From Aphelocoma coerulescens (Eukaryota > Chordata > Aves > Passeriformes > Corvidae), in contig NC_091014.1 in assembly GCF_041296385.1 (NCBI RefSeq), positions 65,480,578 to 65,544,577 of the forward strand: a stretch of DNA of 64,000 nucleotides, in the 5' to 3' direction. A model generated the notes under the pieces. The model was not told the DNA's origin. It worked only from the letters and a program-made list of their open reading frames with translations, and ran no database searches. This document shows, one piece after another, positions 52,988 to 64,000 of the stretch. Positions within the stretch are counted from its first letter, which is position 1. Every line of letters starts with the position of its first letter. The translations under genes were made by a program, and so were the position numbers.

Positions 52988-55900
52988 TAATAATATTTGT
53001 AGCTTTACTATCTTTTGGAAATTGTTTTCAAACAGTGTTTTCTACAGTCTTGCGGTGTTGCTGTATTTAACTTGCCAGACCTCATGTGCCTACTTTATTT
53101 TCCCCCTGGATACAGATGCCATTTTGAAGAGTGCTTTAGACTTCTCATACCTCTGCCAGCATATTACATGATGCTCTTTGGCTTCATCATTATACACAAA
53201 TTTAAATGTCAAGACCTCAGCTTGGGCTGTAATGGCAGGGTGCAGCTGAGTGACCTCCTCCTGCAGTTGTCTCTTCTGGACTCTGCCTGATTTCCAGGAA
53301 TGGTTGTAAAGAAAAAAACCAGAGACCACGAGCCAAGTGAACAAGGGAATGGTCACAATCACTTGAGAGAGATGAACCTGAAGTACCTATGAAAGACTAA
53401 AGGGCTGACATTCATAAATGGCATATCCAAACAGAGCATGGGAGAGCTTTGCTTCCCTTCTTCTCTCCTGCTGAGGACACACCAGCCCTAGCCAGAGCTC
53501 CATCCCCAGCATATATCAGATTAAGATAGGTAACTGCAACTTTCCCACAAGAATCTACTTTGCACTATGGCCTTCCCAAACGACACATTTTGGGAGGAGG
53601 GAGATGAAACAAGGAGGAGAATAACAAGGGGAAAAAAGAGCGCTACTGAGCATTACTCCTTACTGTCCTGGATGGCCCCAACATGAGAGCTCCTGGCACA
53701 GGAGAGCTCTCAGGCAGCACAGAGAAAATAATCATCCTTCTATCACTTCCCAGGAGACCCGGTCCAGGATTACCTTCCTGATCCTTCCATGCTCCTCTTC
53801 TGCTGCACTGGCTCGTTTTGCATCTTCAGCCCCACCCTTGCCTTCCCCCTTGAGGTACAGCACCCATGTACCAGGTAACCTTCCTGAGCTCAAGGACAGA
53901 GGAGACATGGCATGATAAGCTGTATAAATGCACAGTTTACTTGAAGGGCACTGCCATCAATGTGGCAACACCTTCCTCAGAAGTGCCTGGCTCTTAATAA
54001 AGTTAAAAACCCAGAAATATTTAAAAGGGAATATATTCTTTGAAGAAAAAAAATAAAAAGTTCTCTGAAAGATGCAAAACATTTTAGTGTCTCCTCTGCT
54101 TTAATCCCTGTTTATCTTTTGGTATAAGTTTGCATACCTTAAAAGAAATAAAATCGATACAATCCAACAGTAAAAACAGAAGTTCTGTCAGACAAACCAG
54201 AAATGTGCATAATGTAACAGAGAACTATATTATGCCTCCTAAAGAGAGCTATGGGTCAGCTTGATAACAGAATTTTCCATTTCAGATTAATCACTCTTTA
54301 TCAGAAAACAAGAAGAAAACTCTCTGCTGAGATTTTTTTTTTCCTCGCTCATTTTTTCCCCCCTCTATTGAACAGAAGCCTTATTGTTCTGTGACTTTTC
54401 CAAGACACCTTCAGCCCCTCAGACTGGCCACTTTGGAGTGTTTCTACACTACCTGACACGTTCAAGCAGAGGCAGAGTAAGCTACTCTGACCAGCTGCAG
54501 CTTTGGTGTGCAATGGACTGGGTTCGTCTAGTTTGGAGCTGGTTGGAACCAGGTGGAACCACAGCCCCATTCCACACAGGTGAGCCCTGCAGCCCCTATC
54601 TCCCCAGACCCTGCCAGTTCTCCCTCATACAGAGTACCTTGCAATGTTTAAATACAGAGAAGTCCCTAGGTTTTTTTTTCTTCCTACAAGGGTGAAACCT
54701 GGATTTGAATGTTGGATTACCAACTGGTGAGCTGTTCTTCACTACTTAGTGCAAACAAAACTGGTTATAAAAGAAATTAGGTGGTGAGGGTTTACTGACT
54801 TTCTGAATGACTCATGTATTTGTTTCCCTTCCCTTTGTGGTAACATCAATTTCCAAAAGTTACCTGTCCAATTCTTTAAAGAAGGAAGATGAAGCCATGT
54901 CATCATTTACCGACTTGAATGCAAAGGACTTGCCAACAATGGCGTCCCATCCCACATTTTATTATTTGCTTAAGCCTGTCAGGAGCTTATCCCAAGCAGA
55001 TCCTTAGCATGTACCAAAAGGCTCTCTACCAGTTAAACAGGAAGCTAGGGACATCCCAGCACTGCCACACACCTGTGAAGACTTCCCAGAAACCAAGGCT
55101 TTGTGTTGCAACTAAATCAGCCTAAGGAGAAGTTGCCAACAAAGGGGGGATTACCTCAGGTATCCGAGGCAGAAAACTTTGCCTACAAAATAAATATGAG
55201 GGTTTGGTTTCCACAGAATAGCTTCACTGAAGCACAACTGTGAGGGAGAGCAGTTAAGAGCACTACTGCTCCCTCACAAACAGCAAGGAAATAGCAATGT
55301 TCTCATTTGGTTTCTTTTAAAGACACTCCACAGCTTAACAGGAGAGAAATACACAACTATCTCAGGCAGTAAACAGGCGCAGCAAATTCCAACAGCTGTT
55401 TCAGCAACAATGGTGAAAGCAGCAGGGAAACTGCAGGGTCCTCCAGGGCACTGCAAACACCTCTAAAACCAGAGCAAAAGCTTCATTTCTTCCCATCATG
55501 TCTGATGAAGTCTCATCAGAAGCTATGCAACAGCTAATGGTGATGCACCCCAGAGGTCCCATCCAGCAATTTCAGTGGAGGGAACAAAGCAAGAGGAACG
55601 ACACAGGCACAGGAATGACTGCCACACCAATGCAGACATGCAGCTGTGTTTGCTTGAAATTCGCTCCTGTTTTCAACTTAGTGGTGCTTTGCATCTGCCT
55701 GAAAAGCAAAGCAAACATCAATAAGTTTCCTAGTCTTGTCAGAAAGAGGTGCTTTAAGACTTTGCTGGGACAACACAGAGATGACTTGGGAGCGAAGAGG
55801 TATCACAGCAGCCAGAGACAAGAGCTTTTCCTTTAAAAGCCAATGGAAACATTAAATCAAAAGAAAATACGCAAAATCTAAAAATCTCAGACTAGTATCA

Positions 55901-56984
55901 CAACTGCCAAAATAGACTTTTAAATAACATTTGGTACACCAAAATTAAATATACTAATCTTAGATCTAGAGCTAAGGCAATTTAGAAATAACCAGTGGGT
56001 GTAATCCCCAGAAAATACATTTGGTGTTAAGCCACACTTAAGTGAAATAAGAAAAAAAAAAAAAGCTGCTGAAAGTTTACATAAATCAGTTCCCAGTTAC
56101 TGTGTTTCAGAGCAGCTACAGACAGTCATTTTCATCCTTTTGAGCACAAAGGAAAATTCAAGATTGCAAAGCTTGTATCAAGAACAAATTAAGAAAAACC
56201 CTCCCAGAACTATGGACTGCACAAATTGCCAAAGCAAAGCATGTGGGGTCTTTCCTTCCAAAGACCACAGACAAAACTTAACAAAACTGCCCTACACTGC
56301 CCCTTCTGCTTTCACCCCTTTGCTCCTTCCAGTTCAGCACATTTGCCAAGAGCAGAAATAGGAATTGGTACTCTGAATTGTTACCATGTACTGTGGAGAG
56401 CTGTGGTCAAGACTGGTCTCGAGAAATCCTTGGAATGAGGCAGTCTGCAGCAGAGAGATGGGCTCAGGACTCATGTTTGTGTCTGTGCTTTTTTTGGTTC
56501 TGCCCCAGTGCTACAGGCTGCATGGGGGCAGCTGCAGGTCAGTCTGTGTGAAGCCATTCCCTCACTCCCAGCCTAAAGGGGAATCACGGGGCCTTTCCCA
56601 AGGCTGCCCCAGGTACTATCCTTACCACATTTCAAATGCCTTGACTTTTTACACAGCCTGCATCTAAATTGTAGTTCACTGAAGAGTACCAAAACCTATG
56701 GAACACATGGAATACCAATAGCCTGATACCCATAACATCAAGAGCTAATAAAATTGGTTCTGTTCACTTCTGCACACTGCATGAGAATATCCCATTTGCA
56801 CTAAGCTCAAACAGGGCATACCAGGATCTCTGGTGACCTCCCTGAATGCACTCCTTTTAAAATTCCATACTGTTCGTGCTCCACATGGCACTCACACAGA
56901 GAATTCAGCTGCCTGATCAAGAGCAGGGGTTTCTAATACCGAAGTCATGACTGCCTGCTCAAATGAACACAGGGCTGAACTACT
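52984..56984. other. Gene-poor stretch
   Basis: No family-level match was found. The only exon-like element is an open minus-strand block at 53151-53286 with a plausible donor (GCAGAG|GTATGA), discussed in the findings. No recognisable repeats. Confidence 0.4.
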
Positions 56985-57248
56985 CAAGGGAACAGCTGGA
57001 GCTGTACCAGGGCAGGGTTAGGGTGGATTTTGGGGTTCTTTTGGTCATTCTTCACCCAGAGGATGGTGGTGCACTGAACAGGTTCCCCAGGGATTTGGTC
57101 ACAGCACAAGCCTGAGAGAGTTCAAGGAGCATTTAGACATTGCTCTCAACCCATGGTGGGATTGTTGGGGTGCCCTGTGCAGGGCCAGGGGTTGGACTCA
57201 ATGATCCTTGTGGGTCCCTTCTAATTCAGCTTATTCTGTGATTCTACT
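56985..57248 (+). mobile_element. CR1 LINE 3'-end fragment
   Basis: The plus-strand CR1 has GAACAGCTGGAGCTGTACCA, GTTGGACTCAATGATCCTTG and a terminal ATTCTGTGATTCTA repeat. Confidence 0.9.
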
Positions 57249-60200
57249 CAAATAGAGAGCTCGTGGGGAAGTCATTTCTGTCCTGCAGCTTTCCCAAAGC
57301 CCTCTGGGGAGCTCTGCAGGTATGAGCTGCCCTTCCCGGGGCCAGGACACCAAGGTGTGGAGCAGGAGGACTCTCAGGTGACATCTGCTCCTCACTATTC
57401 AGGAATACCTGGGATTACCCAAAAAGCCCCAGGAAGATTAATTTTCTTAACTTTACAAAAAGCTGTGGCTAGTCTTAAGGCTCCTTGTTGAAATGCAAGG
57501 TTCTGCATGTCCTTGCAAGGATCTGGTATGATCTTGAGTGTTTCTTAAGTGAAGATCCATAAACACAAACAAAACACTGCAGCTTGATGTCTTCCTGAGA
57601 TTTCTGTGCCTATTTCATGAAAGGAGAGATAAGATTTACTTCCACCTGTCAGACACAACAGCAAACAAGCAAAGCCCCAGCAGCAGGTAATGCACAGCTG
57701 GCCAGCCCCCGCCCCCCGCTGCAGAATACAGCATGCCAGTGATGTGGGAGCTGTAACCTGCCTCCCAGCTCAAAAAGGCCTGCAGCAACCTGAAGCCCAT
57801 CTCTCATTTTCTTTTTTTTGAACCTTCATCCACCCCCTTCAGGACAGGCTGTGGCCCCCCCACTTCCTCATGGTAGTTGCATAATTCCCCAAAACCTTCC
57901 TCCCCACCCTGCCACAGCCCTTGAGCCCAGCACAGGAGACACTGGGGAGCAGCAGCTATTGTAGGATGGATTCAGGAATCAGAGGTGACCACCAACCCAC
58001 AAACCCTGAGCTGTGAGGCAGGACAGAAGAAGGAATTGCTCAACAGTGGAGAAAGCTCTGGTATCTCATATTCCACCAAAAATAATACAGGAGAATCATT
58101 CTCAGCACCCTGTCAAGAAAAGTTTCCAAACACTTTTTTTTTTTTTTAGAGCATCTTTTGAGTCTTCTTTAAATGAAAGGAGCAGCTTTGTACCTCACAG
58201 CTTTTAGTTTTCAGGAAGCAACTACATAAACTCATCAATACTTAAAATGGATGGGATGGCATAATTTGGCTGTGTAAAGCTGCTGGAAAGGGCAAAGAGA
58301 CAAAAGGGACAGATGCTAGCAGTGGGCGAGCTGGGAAACTGATACAGCTCCATGCCACCAACAGCTTCCAAACAGTAGTTTCCTGTTACCACATTTCTGT
58401 AGGAAGCCATGCAGGCTCCTTGTGTGTTGGGGTATAAAATTTAAGACTAAACACTGTTTTAACCCTCACAGCTCAAGAGAATACTGGCACACAGCTAGAT
58501 AAGGAGCTGCCCTTTGGTGGCACATCGGAGGAGACCATGAGAATACAGAAGTCATAACTCCACCTGATCAGGAAGTGAGAAACTCCTGTTAATTTGCAAT
58601 ACCACTGCTAACTACAAGGAAAGATGGTCTAACAGCAGACTACACATGAATTTATGGGACTTCTGTTTATTTTGCTGCTCTGGAACAGGTTTCTTACAGA
58701 CCAAGGAACAGGTTACTTAGACCTGAAGCAGGAAGTGTCACCTCTGATTTGAAATTATAGTGAAGCCGATGTCTAAATTTCTTCAAGGATCTCAGGGGTT
58801 GTTTTTCTGTTTCACAACTTTCCTCCTATGAGTATTGAGGATGTACTTCCCTATCTGATGGAACAACTGCAAGGCTGAACTTAGTAAAGACTGGGAGACA
58901 TTAACCTTGCACAGACAGGAGGTTTTATGCAATTGTACAAAAAAGAGTGTGAACATTTTCCTTTCCAAAAGAAAAATCGAAACAAATGTGGTTGTACTTA
59001 ATCCTTCGCTGACAGGAGAGTGGCTGGTTCACAATGCCATACTCTGAAATTCCACCACACCTCATTTAAACTGTTGGACAGCGTTCCCAGCCCCAGTTTA
59101 AGATAATTGTAAAAGTCAGTAAAGACAGCAAAGAAATGAGTTACAAGAAGTGAGTTGGTAGCATATCACCCGTTTCCTAGTGAAAGCACCCCCCCAAAAT
59201 AAGATCTGTGAACCTGTTCTGGAACCTGAACAACCCAGCAGCTTGAGGAGTTTTAGTGTTAATTTGATCAGGAGTAAAACACACCCCCCTGATGAGAGCA
59301 GAGAAAGGAATCACAAAGCCAGAAGACACAGTCCAAGTTTTTTACAAACCTGGGAAGGACAAGGCTTAGGGAGCTGAATAACAGCACAGCTACACTGATT
59401 TACTGGGGGGCTGCCAGTAAAGACAAGTGGGGTGCCCCCAGTCTCTCCTGCCACCACATACTGGAACTTGATCCAAACCACCAGGGCACTAGCAGGAAGA
59501 CACACCCAGCACATGAATATCCTGCTCCTCTGATCTCACCTCTACACAGGGAACAGGCACTTACACAGGGAGCAGGCACTTCTGTATGGTTTCTTAATGG
59601 TGACTGTGACTGGCACAGAGGCTTCTCTCTACACTAGAGACCAAACAAATGAAGCTAAAGTAAGATGGAAGAAGAATTACTTGTAAGCATGTCATGCCAA
59701 AGTATCTGCTGATGATGAAGCCAAGGTGATGGCTGATGGCTACTAAAGGAAGTGGCCCCACTCCCTCCCTCCTCAGCTCTTCCTTGGTGCTCCTCTGAAC
59801 CTGCTGTGACCAGCCTTGCTAAAGAAAAAGCAGCAGAAGGCCGCTTCTGCTGAAGGTTTGGATGTTCTTCCTTGTGGCACACAGATGCCGGTGAGACAGA
59901 CACAAAGATTGGCACAGAAAGATTCTACAACAGGCATCCAGGAGGCTGCATCCTTCTGGTGCCACTGAACTTCAGCGCATGGTAACTTGGCACAATGACG
60001 CCCCTGAACAGGAAAAACTTCATTGAAGCCACCACTGGATGGAGAAAGTAAATGCCTTGAATCAGTAGAAATCCTATGAGAAGGAAACCATGAGGCAGAG
60101 GGACATCTGCTCCCTGAACTGCACACCTGAAGCTAAACCTGGCAGGCAGACTACTTTTCACTTAACTTCATACATTCCTGCCCTCAAGGGCAATGGCCAT

Positions 60201-60779
60201 TTGTGTGTTGCCAAACAGGACACAGGAACAAGAGAAGGGCATTCACATGTGTCTCACCAGTCAGTGCTTCCTCCTACAGAGCCAGGGACTCGAGATGCTT
60301 CTGGGATTGCTACAGAACCCAAACCCAGGGGTATTTTAGTTTCTTGAGATTTGCTCCTCTGGCTTCCATTGCAACAAATCCCATGAATAATAGCACAAAA
60401 CCATCTCAGCTCAGCAGAAGCCGGAGACAGTTCCTTCAGAGTTAAGAAACATCCAGTCTATTCTGAGAAACCTCTCACGCATTAGAAAGCAACATGTTCA
60501 CTTAACCAGGATAGTTCATTTTTAGCCAAAGCTTCTAAACTTGCCTTCTTTCAGCAGCATTAATAGTTTTAGGTTACTACGGTTACAAGAGTTCTGTAAT
60601 TTTTTTTATTTCTCTTTAGAAGGTGCTCTCTTCCCTTTCTCCTACAGCTCTGTTGTGAGTCTCTATCTTTCTTCCTCAGACCTTATCCCTGTCCAGACTC
60701 CGACGTTTTCCAGAGCACGTCTGCCCGGGAACACGGCAGCCAACTGACCCTCCCCGTTCACCAGTTCTGATGTCTTTCC
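57249..60779. other. Gene-poor stretch left of the CpG island
   Basis: No gene or known repeat was recognised. A short imperfect tandem (ACACAGGGAACAGGCACTT, about 18 bp, two units) lies near 59545-59580. Confidence 0.4.
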
Positions 60780-61560
60780 ACCCTCTCAGCCAAGCCAGTC
60801 CTCTTAGTCACCACTGGCAGAGCGGAATTGCGCTTTCTCCTTCCCAGCGGACCCTTTCCTCTTCGTCCTCCCGCTGCGGCCACCCTCCTGGACCTTCCAG
60901 CGTCCCACCAGTGCGCCTGGGGCAGGTTGGAGCCCTTACAGCCTGCGGCACAGGCGGGCACGGCGTGCGAGCTGCTGCCCTCACTCGCCCCTTCGCCACT
61001 GCCCCCGACCGCGCTGCCCGCGCCGCACAAACCTCCGGAGATGCGGGGGACCCGAGAGAGGCTGCCCTCCACAGCCCGCGGCCGAAACGCCGCCGACCCT
61101 CCGGGAGGGAGCGCTGAGAGCTGCCCACAGAGCCCCGGCGACCGCACGGAGCCGGCCCGGCACTGCCGGGGTCCCGCTGCCGCCCCGGCAGCACGGCCGC
61201 CCCGAGCCGCGCCTCCCCCGTGCGGAAACACCCCTTTCCCCGAGCCGGACGCGGGGGCCGAGCCACGCAGCCCTGGCCCAGCCGGGCCCCGCATCTCCCC
61301 GCAGCCCCGGGCTCACCTCGGCCGAGAGCGCGGCTCCGTCCCGCAGCCCCGGCGCCGCCCCCGCCGCTCCCACCTCCGGACGGGACCGAGATGCCCCTCC
61401 CGGGGCCGCCCCCCAAGTCGGGTCGGGTCGGGGAGACCCCTCGGGAGGGAAGCGTCCCCTCCCCGAGCCCCGGCGGCGCCCCGCAGAACGGCCCCACCCC
61501 CGGCACTGCCGCTTTCGGCCGGGCGCTCTGGGGATTTTAATTCTCACTGTACCACTTAAA
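60780..61560. promoter_or_regulatory. CpG island, candidate distal A4GALT promoter
   Basis: This CpG-dense GC-rich block has no TATA box. All genes to its left on this side are on the minus strand, and A4GALT in human has noncoding 5' exons far from its single coding exon. The island is therefore best read as the start of the A4GALT transcription unit, 14-22 kb upstream of the coding exons. It could instead serve an unseen plus-strand gene. Confidence 0.6.
61317..61540 (-). other. Candidate noncoding first exon in the CpG island
   Basis: A minus-strand donor GCCGAG|GTGAGC lies at 61316-61317 inside the island. The 5' edge is arbitrary because no start site can be read. A second minus-strand donor, CTCAG|GTACGG, lies at about 61926 and could belong to an alternative first exon. 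Confidence 0.35.
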
Positions 61561-63119
61561 ATTGCCCAAAGGATTTTTATCCCCCCCATCTCGCTCTCTC
61601 CTTCCCGCTTCCAGAAGTTTGTGCTCTACCCCGCGGCCGGGTAACCCGAGCCGTCCCAGTGCAGTTGTACCTCTGTGGTCTCGCTCGAGTGACGATGCGC
61701 GGCAGAGACAACCCACCCTGCCCAGAGACATCCCGACCTCAGGGGCCGCTAAGTACGGACAGGAGGAGGAGTAGGGGAGGGCCGAAATTTCCCACACCTG
61801 TTGACGCCAAGAGAGATCATTTACAAAGCGGACGCGAGTCACTAAAGATGCGAAACTGAAAATTTCAGTTAAAAAACCAAACCCAAACAATTAGAAGGAA
61901 AAAAAAAAAGAATAGGCAGCCCGTACCTGAGCTGCTGACGTGTTGCAAAGCAAGTTTCAAACCTACCCTCAAGCAGGAGGAATTTTTTTGCTAAATGATT
62001 CCTGGCAATGATTGCTTACCAAGTTCTTAATGAGTATGAACAAAGAAAGGAAATTTGGGCTTTCAAGAAAAGCACCGTTGACTGCTGTGCTGCAGGGTGG
62101 AGTAAATTGCATTGGAAGATCACCAGAGATTTTGGGAAGCAGGTTAGGTGATAATCAAGAATGGTTTCGAGATAATCCTACCTGGAGCAAGAGTTGAACA
62201 CGAGTTCTTTAGAGATGCCTTCCAGCCCCGTGTTTTGATTGCCACGATATTTATGTGTTACTGATGTGTTACAGATGTTGTACCTGTGACAAACCTTTCC
62301 ACCACAGAAAGACTGACACTGCTTTAAATAAAAAGCACGCTTTCCCTTCAATCAAGTAATCTGAAATTGCCTCTCCCCACTAATAATGTGTTATTTCTTT
62401 TATCAGAACAGGTCTTAATCAACTTTTAAGTTAAAGGAGATTTCAAGATATTTTTATCTGTGCAGCTGATTAGAATTTAAATTAATGAGAGAGTTGCTGC
62501 TGCTGAAGGTGTCAATGCTCATTCTCCTTGGAGCATCCTGCTTGGATGCCATTCCTTGCCTGGTCCCTGGGTGAAAGCAGCCCTCGAATGCAGTGGGAGG
62601 CAGGAAGGGGTTTGTGAAGCCCCTGGGAGCATTCAGGAGCCAGCAGCTGGACCGTGGGGGGCTCGTAGGGCAAGCGCAGTCCCTGCAGCACTGCCACATG
62701 GAGACAACCCGTGGGGCGGTGACAAAGTGGGGAAGGAGGGTCTGGAGCCCAGAGATCTCTCCAGAAGAGTGCCAGAGCCAGCATTTATGTATGGGGCTAC
62801 TACAGCAGGGATGGTAAAATCTTAGTCTCTGGACATGGAGATGCATCCAGCTAGCAGAATTCAGATCACACGTGAGCCTCCGGGCTGTTTTACCATCAGT
62901 TCCTGAAGATTGAAGGGAGGCAGTACCCCAAGGATGCCAGCCAGCCCCACACACAGGTCAGGGCTGGGGTATACGGGGTTTCAGGGGGCCAAGTCAGCGT
63001 GTGGGAAGCAAATCATCTACCCCGAGTCCCCGTGGGGAGCATAACAAGGTGTAAATCACCCTCCAAAGCACCCAGCAGAGCAGTAGCATCATCACCTCTG
63101 AGCTCGTTTGACAGCTGCA
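61561..63119. other. Stretch right of the CpG island
   Basis: GC content falls quickly after 61.8 kb. No coding gene is recognised. Open frames on both strands at 62.45-62.95 kb are mutual shadows without family resemblance. Confidence 0.4.
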
Positions 63120-63560
63120 AATTGTTGCAGAATTATTGAGGGATCAGGGAGATGGATCATTGATAGAATTATGGGATCAATAAAAGAACTGTAGCAAGAG
63201 CCTGCAAGCAAAAGGCCTGTGTGAGAAAGACTCTCCATGAGAAAATTCTTGTGTGAGAAAAGGCCTGGGAAACAAGAAGGGAGTTTTGAGAAGGTACAGC
63301 TGTGTAGATAAGACCGAGAGAGAAGGGAGGTGAACTCTGAATTCTTTTAATCATAACATAACTGTAGAAGCTTGCCAATGTAAGTCCAATTATGTAGAAA
63401 TAGAAATGTGTTTTGATAAGCTTTAAGCCACTTAGGAGTTAACAAGCTGGTATACTATATAAGTGCCTCTGGATTGCTAATAAACGGAGTTTTGCTCTTA
63501 TCAACCACATTGGTTTTGGACTGCCATTTTCTCCCCTCGCCGGAGCCGCCGGACCTTTTT
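63120..63560 (+). mobile_element. Probable solo LTR of an endogenous retrovirus
   Basis: The plus strand shows TATACTATATAAG (about 63452), an AATAAACGG polyadenylation-type signal about 20 bp later, then a short tail rich in CCGCCGG. This promoter-to-polyA spacing is typical of an LTR rather than a cellular gene. The ends are approximate, and no adjoining viral genes are seen. Confidence 0.5.
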
Positions 63561-64000
63561 ACTTTCCAACAGCAAATCACCCGAATAAAACAGTTCTCAA
63601 GGTTTTGCTCCGGTTTTGGTTTGATGAGCAGTTTCCTCTGTCATGTGTCAGCCGGTGAGGCGACTCCGGTGCCACCTGGGAGGGGAGAGCCGCTGGGGAG
63701 GGGTTGCTGTGACAATACGGGTGGCTTGTCCTCGTCCCTGCTTCAAATAAGCCAGCGAGCTGCTGGCCGGAGCTGAGCCATGGGGCTGGAAAGAGCTCAC
63801 CCAGAGTTTATTCCTGTGAAAGCAGCGTAGCCACAGCACCGGTCTCCCAGCCCAGCACAAGTGAAGGGCTCAGGGAAGGTGGGAAGGGAGAAGGGCGCGG
63901 CGTGGCTGGCACCCAGTGATTAGATTGCACTGTCCTGCGTCAGGAACGAGGGCTGAGGCCACGGCAGGGGAGGGAGGAAGGTCACTAAGCCCTCATAGGA
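63561..64000. other. Unassigned right end of window
   Basis: Moderately GC-rich sequence with no recognisable gene. Part may be the remaining tail of the LTR-like element to its left. Confidence 0.3.

Noticed and set aside
60758..61589. Several 100-240 codon frames on both strands at the 61-kb CpG island
   Set aside because: Overlapping frames in all phases with Pro/Arg/Gly/Ala-rich composition are explained by GC content; no domain is seen.
1..64000. tRNA, rRNA, CRISPR arrays and prokaryotic operon features
   Set aside because: None was found. The splice structure and repeats show vertebrate nuclear DNA, and the repeats present are dispersed CR1, LTRs or simple tracts.

Overview
This window is vertebrate nuclear DNA, almost certainly from a bird. 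It holds compact multi-exon genes with canonical vertebrate splice sites, about 17 CR1 LINE fragments, and solo LTRs of avian type. The LTR types and the absence of other repeat classes suggest a neoavian bird, possibly a songbird; that last step is inference. Gene order and orientation (CYB5R3 then A4GALT, both on the minus strand) match the vertebrate POLDIP3-CYB5R3-A4GALT-ARFGAP3 neighbourhood known from human 22q13.

Region 1 (about 1-21.3 kb) is CYB5R3, NADH-cytochrome b5 reductase 3, on the minus strand. All nine coding exons can be placed with consistent splice phases. They give 301 residues, the same length as the human membrane-bound form. Its CpG-island promoter at about 20.84-21.33 kb carries three perfect CRE palindromes, and one intron uses a GC-AG boundary. 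Positions 1-4.2 kb lie beyond its 3' end and contain no recognisable gene.

Region 2 (about 24.7-35.5 kb) is an intact EndoU/XendoU-family endoribonuclease on the plus strand, opposite to its neighbours. Six exons are certain and a short first exon is proposed, giving about 295 residues with the catalytic His-His-Lys set in place. Its introns hold a solo LTR, several CR1 copies and an exact 94-bp inverted repeat.

Region 3 (about 35.8-48.9 kb) is a direct tandem duplication of A4GALT (alpha-1,4-galactosyltransferase, Gb3/Pk synthase), minus strand. Both copies have a full open reading frame, and each has its own 111-bp upstream noncoding exon. The coding exons and the distal upstream block are nearly identical between copies, while the segment between them is strongly diverged, a pattern expected from gene conversion. 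CR1 elements border both units, and one of these CR1s is split by an inverted CR1.

Region 4 (about 48.9-64 kb) has no recognised coding gene. It contains more CR1, a CpG island at 60.78-61.56 kb that is a good candidate for the distal A4GALT promoter with a noncoding first exon, and an LTR-like element near the right end.

Functionally the genes are independent: a redox flavoenzyme of ER and mitochondrial membranes, a uridylate-specific RNase, and Golgi glycosyltransferases. Most other open frames in the window are by-products of GC-rich islands or CR1.
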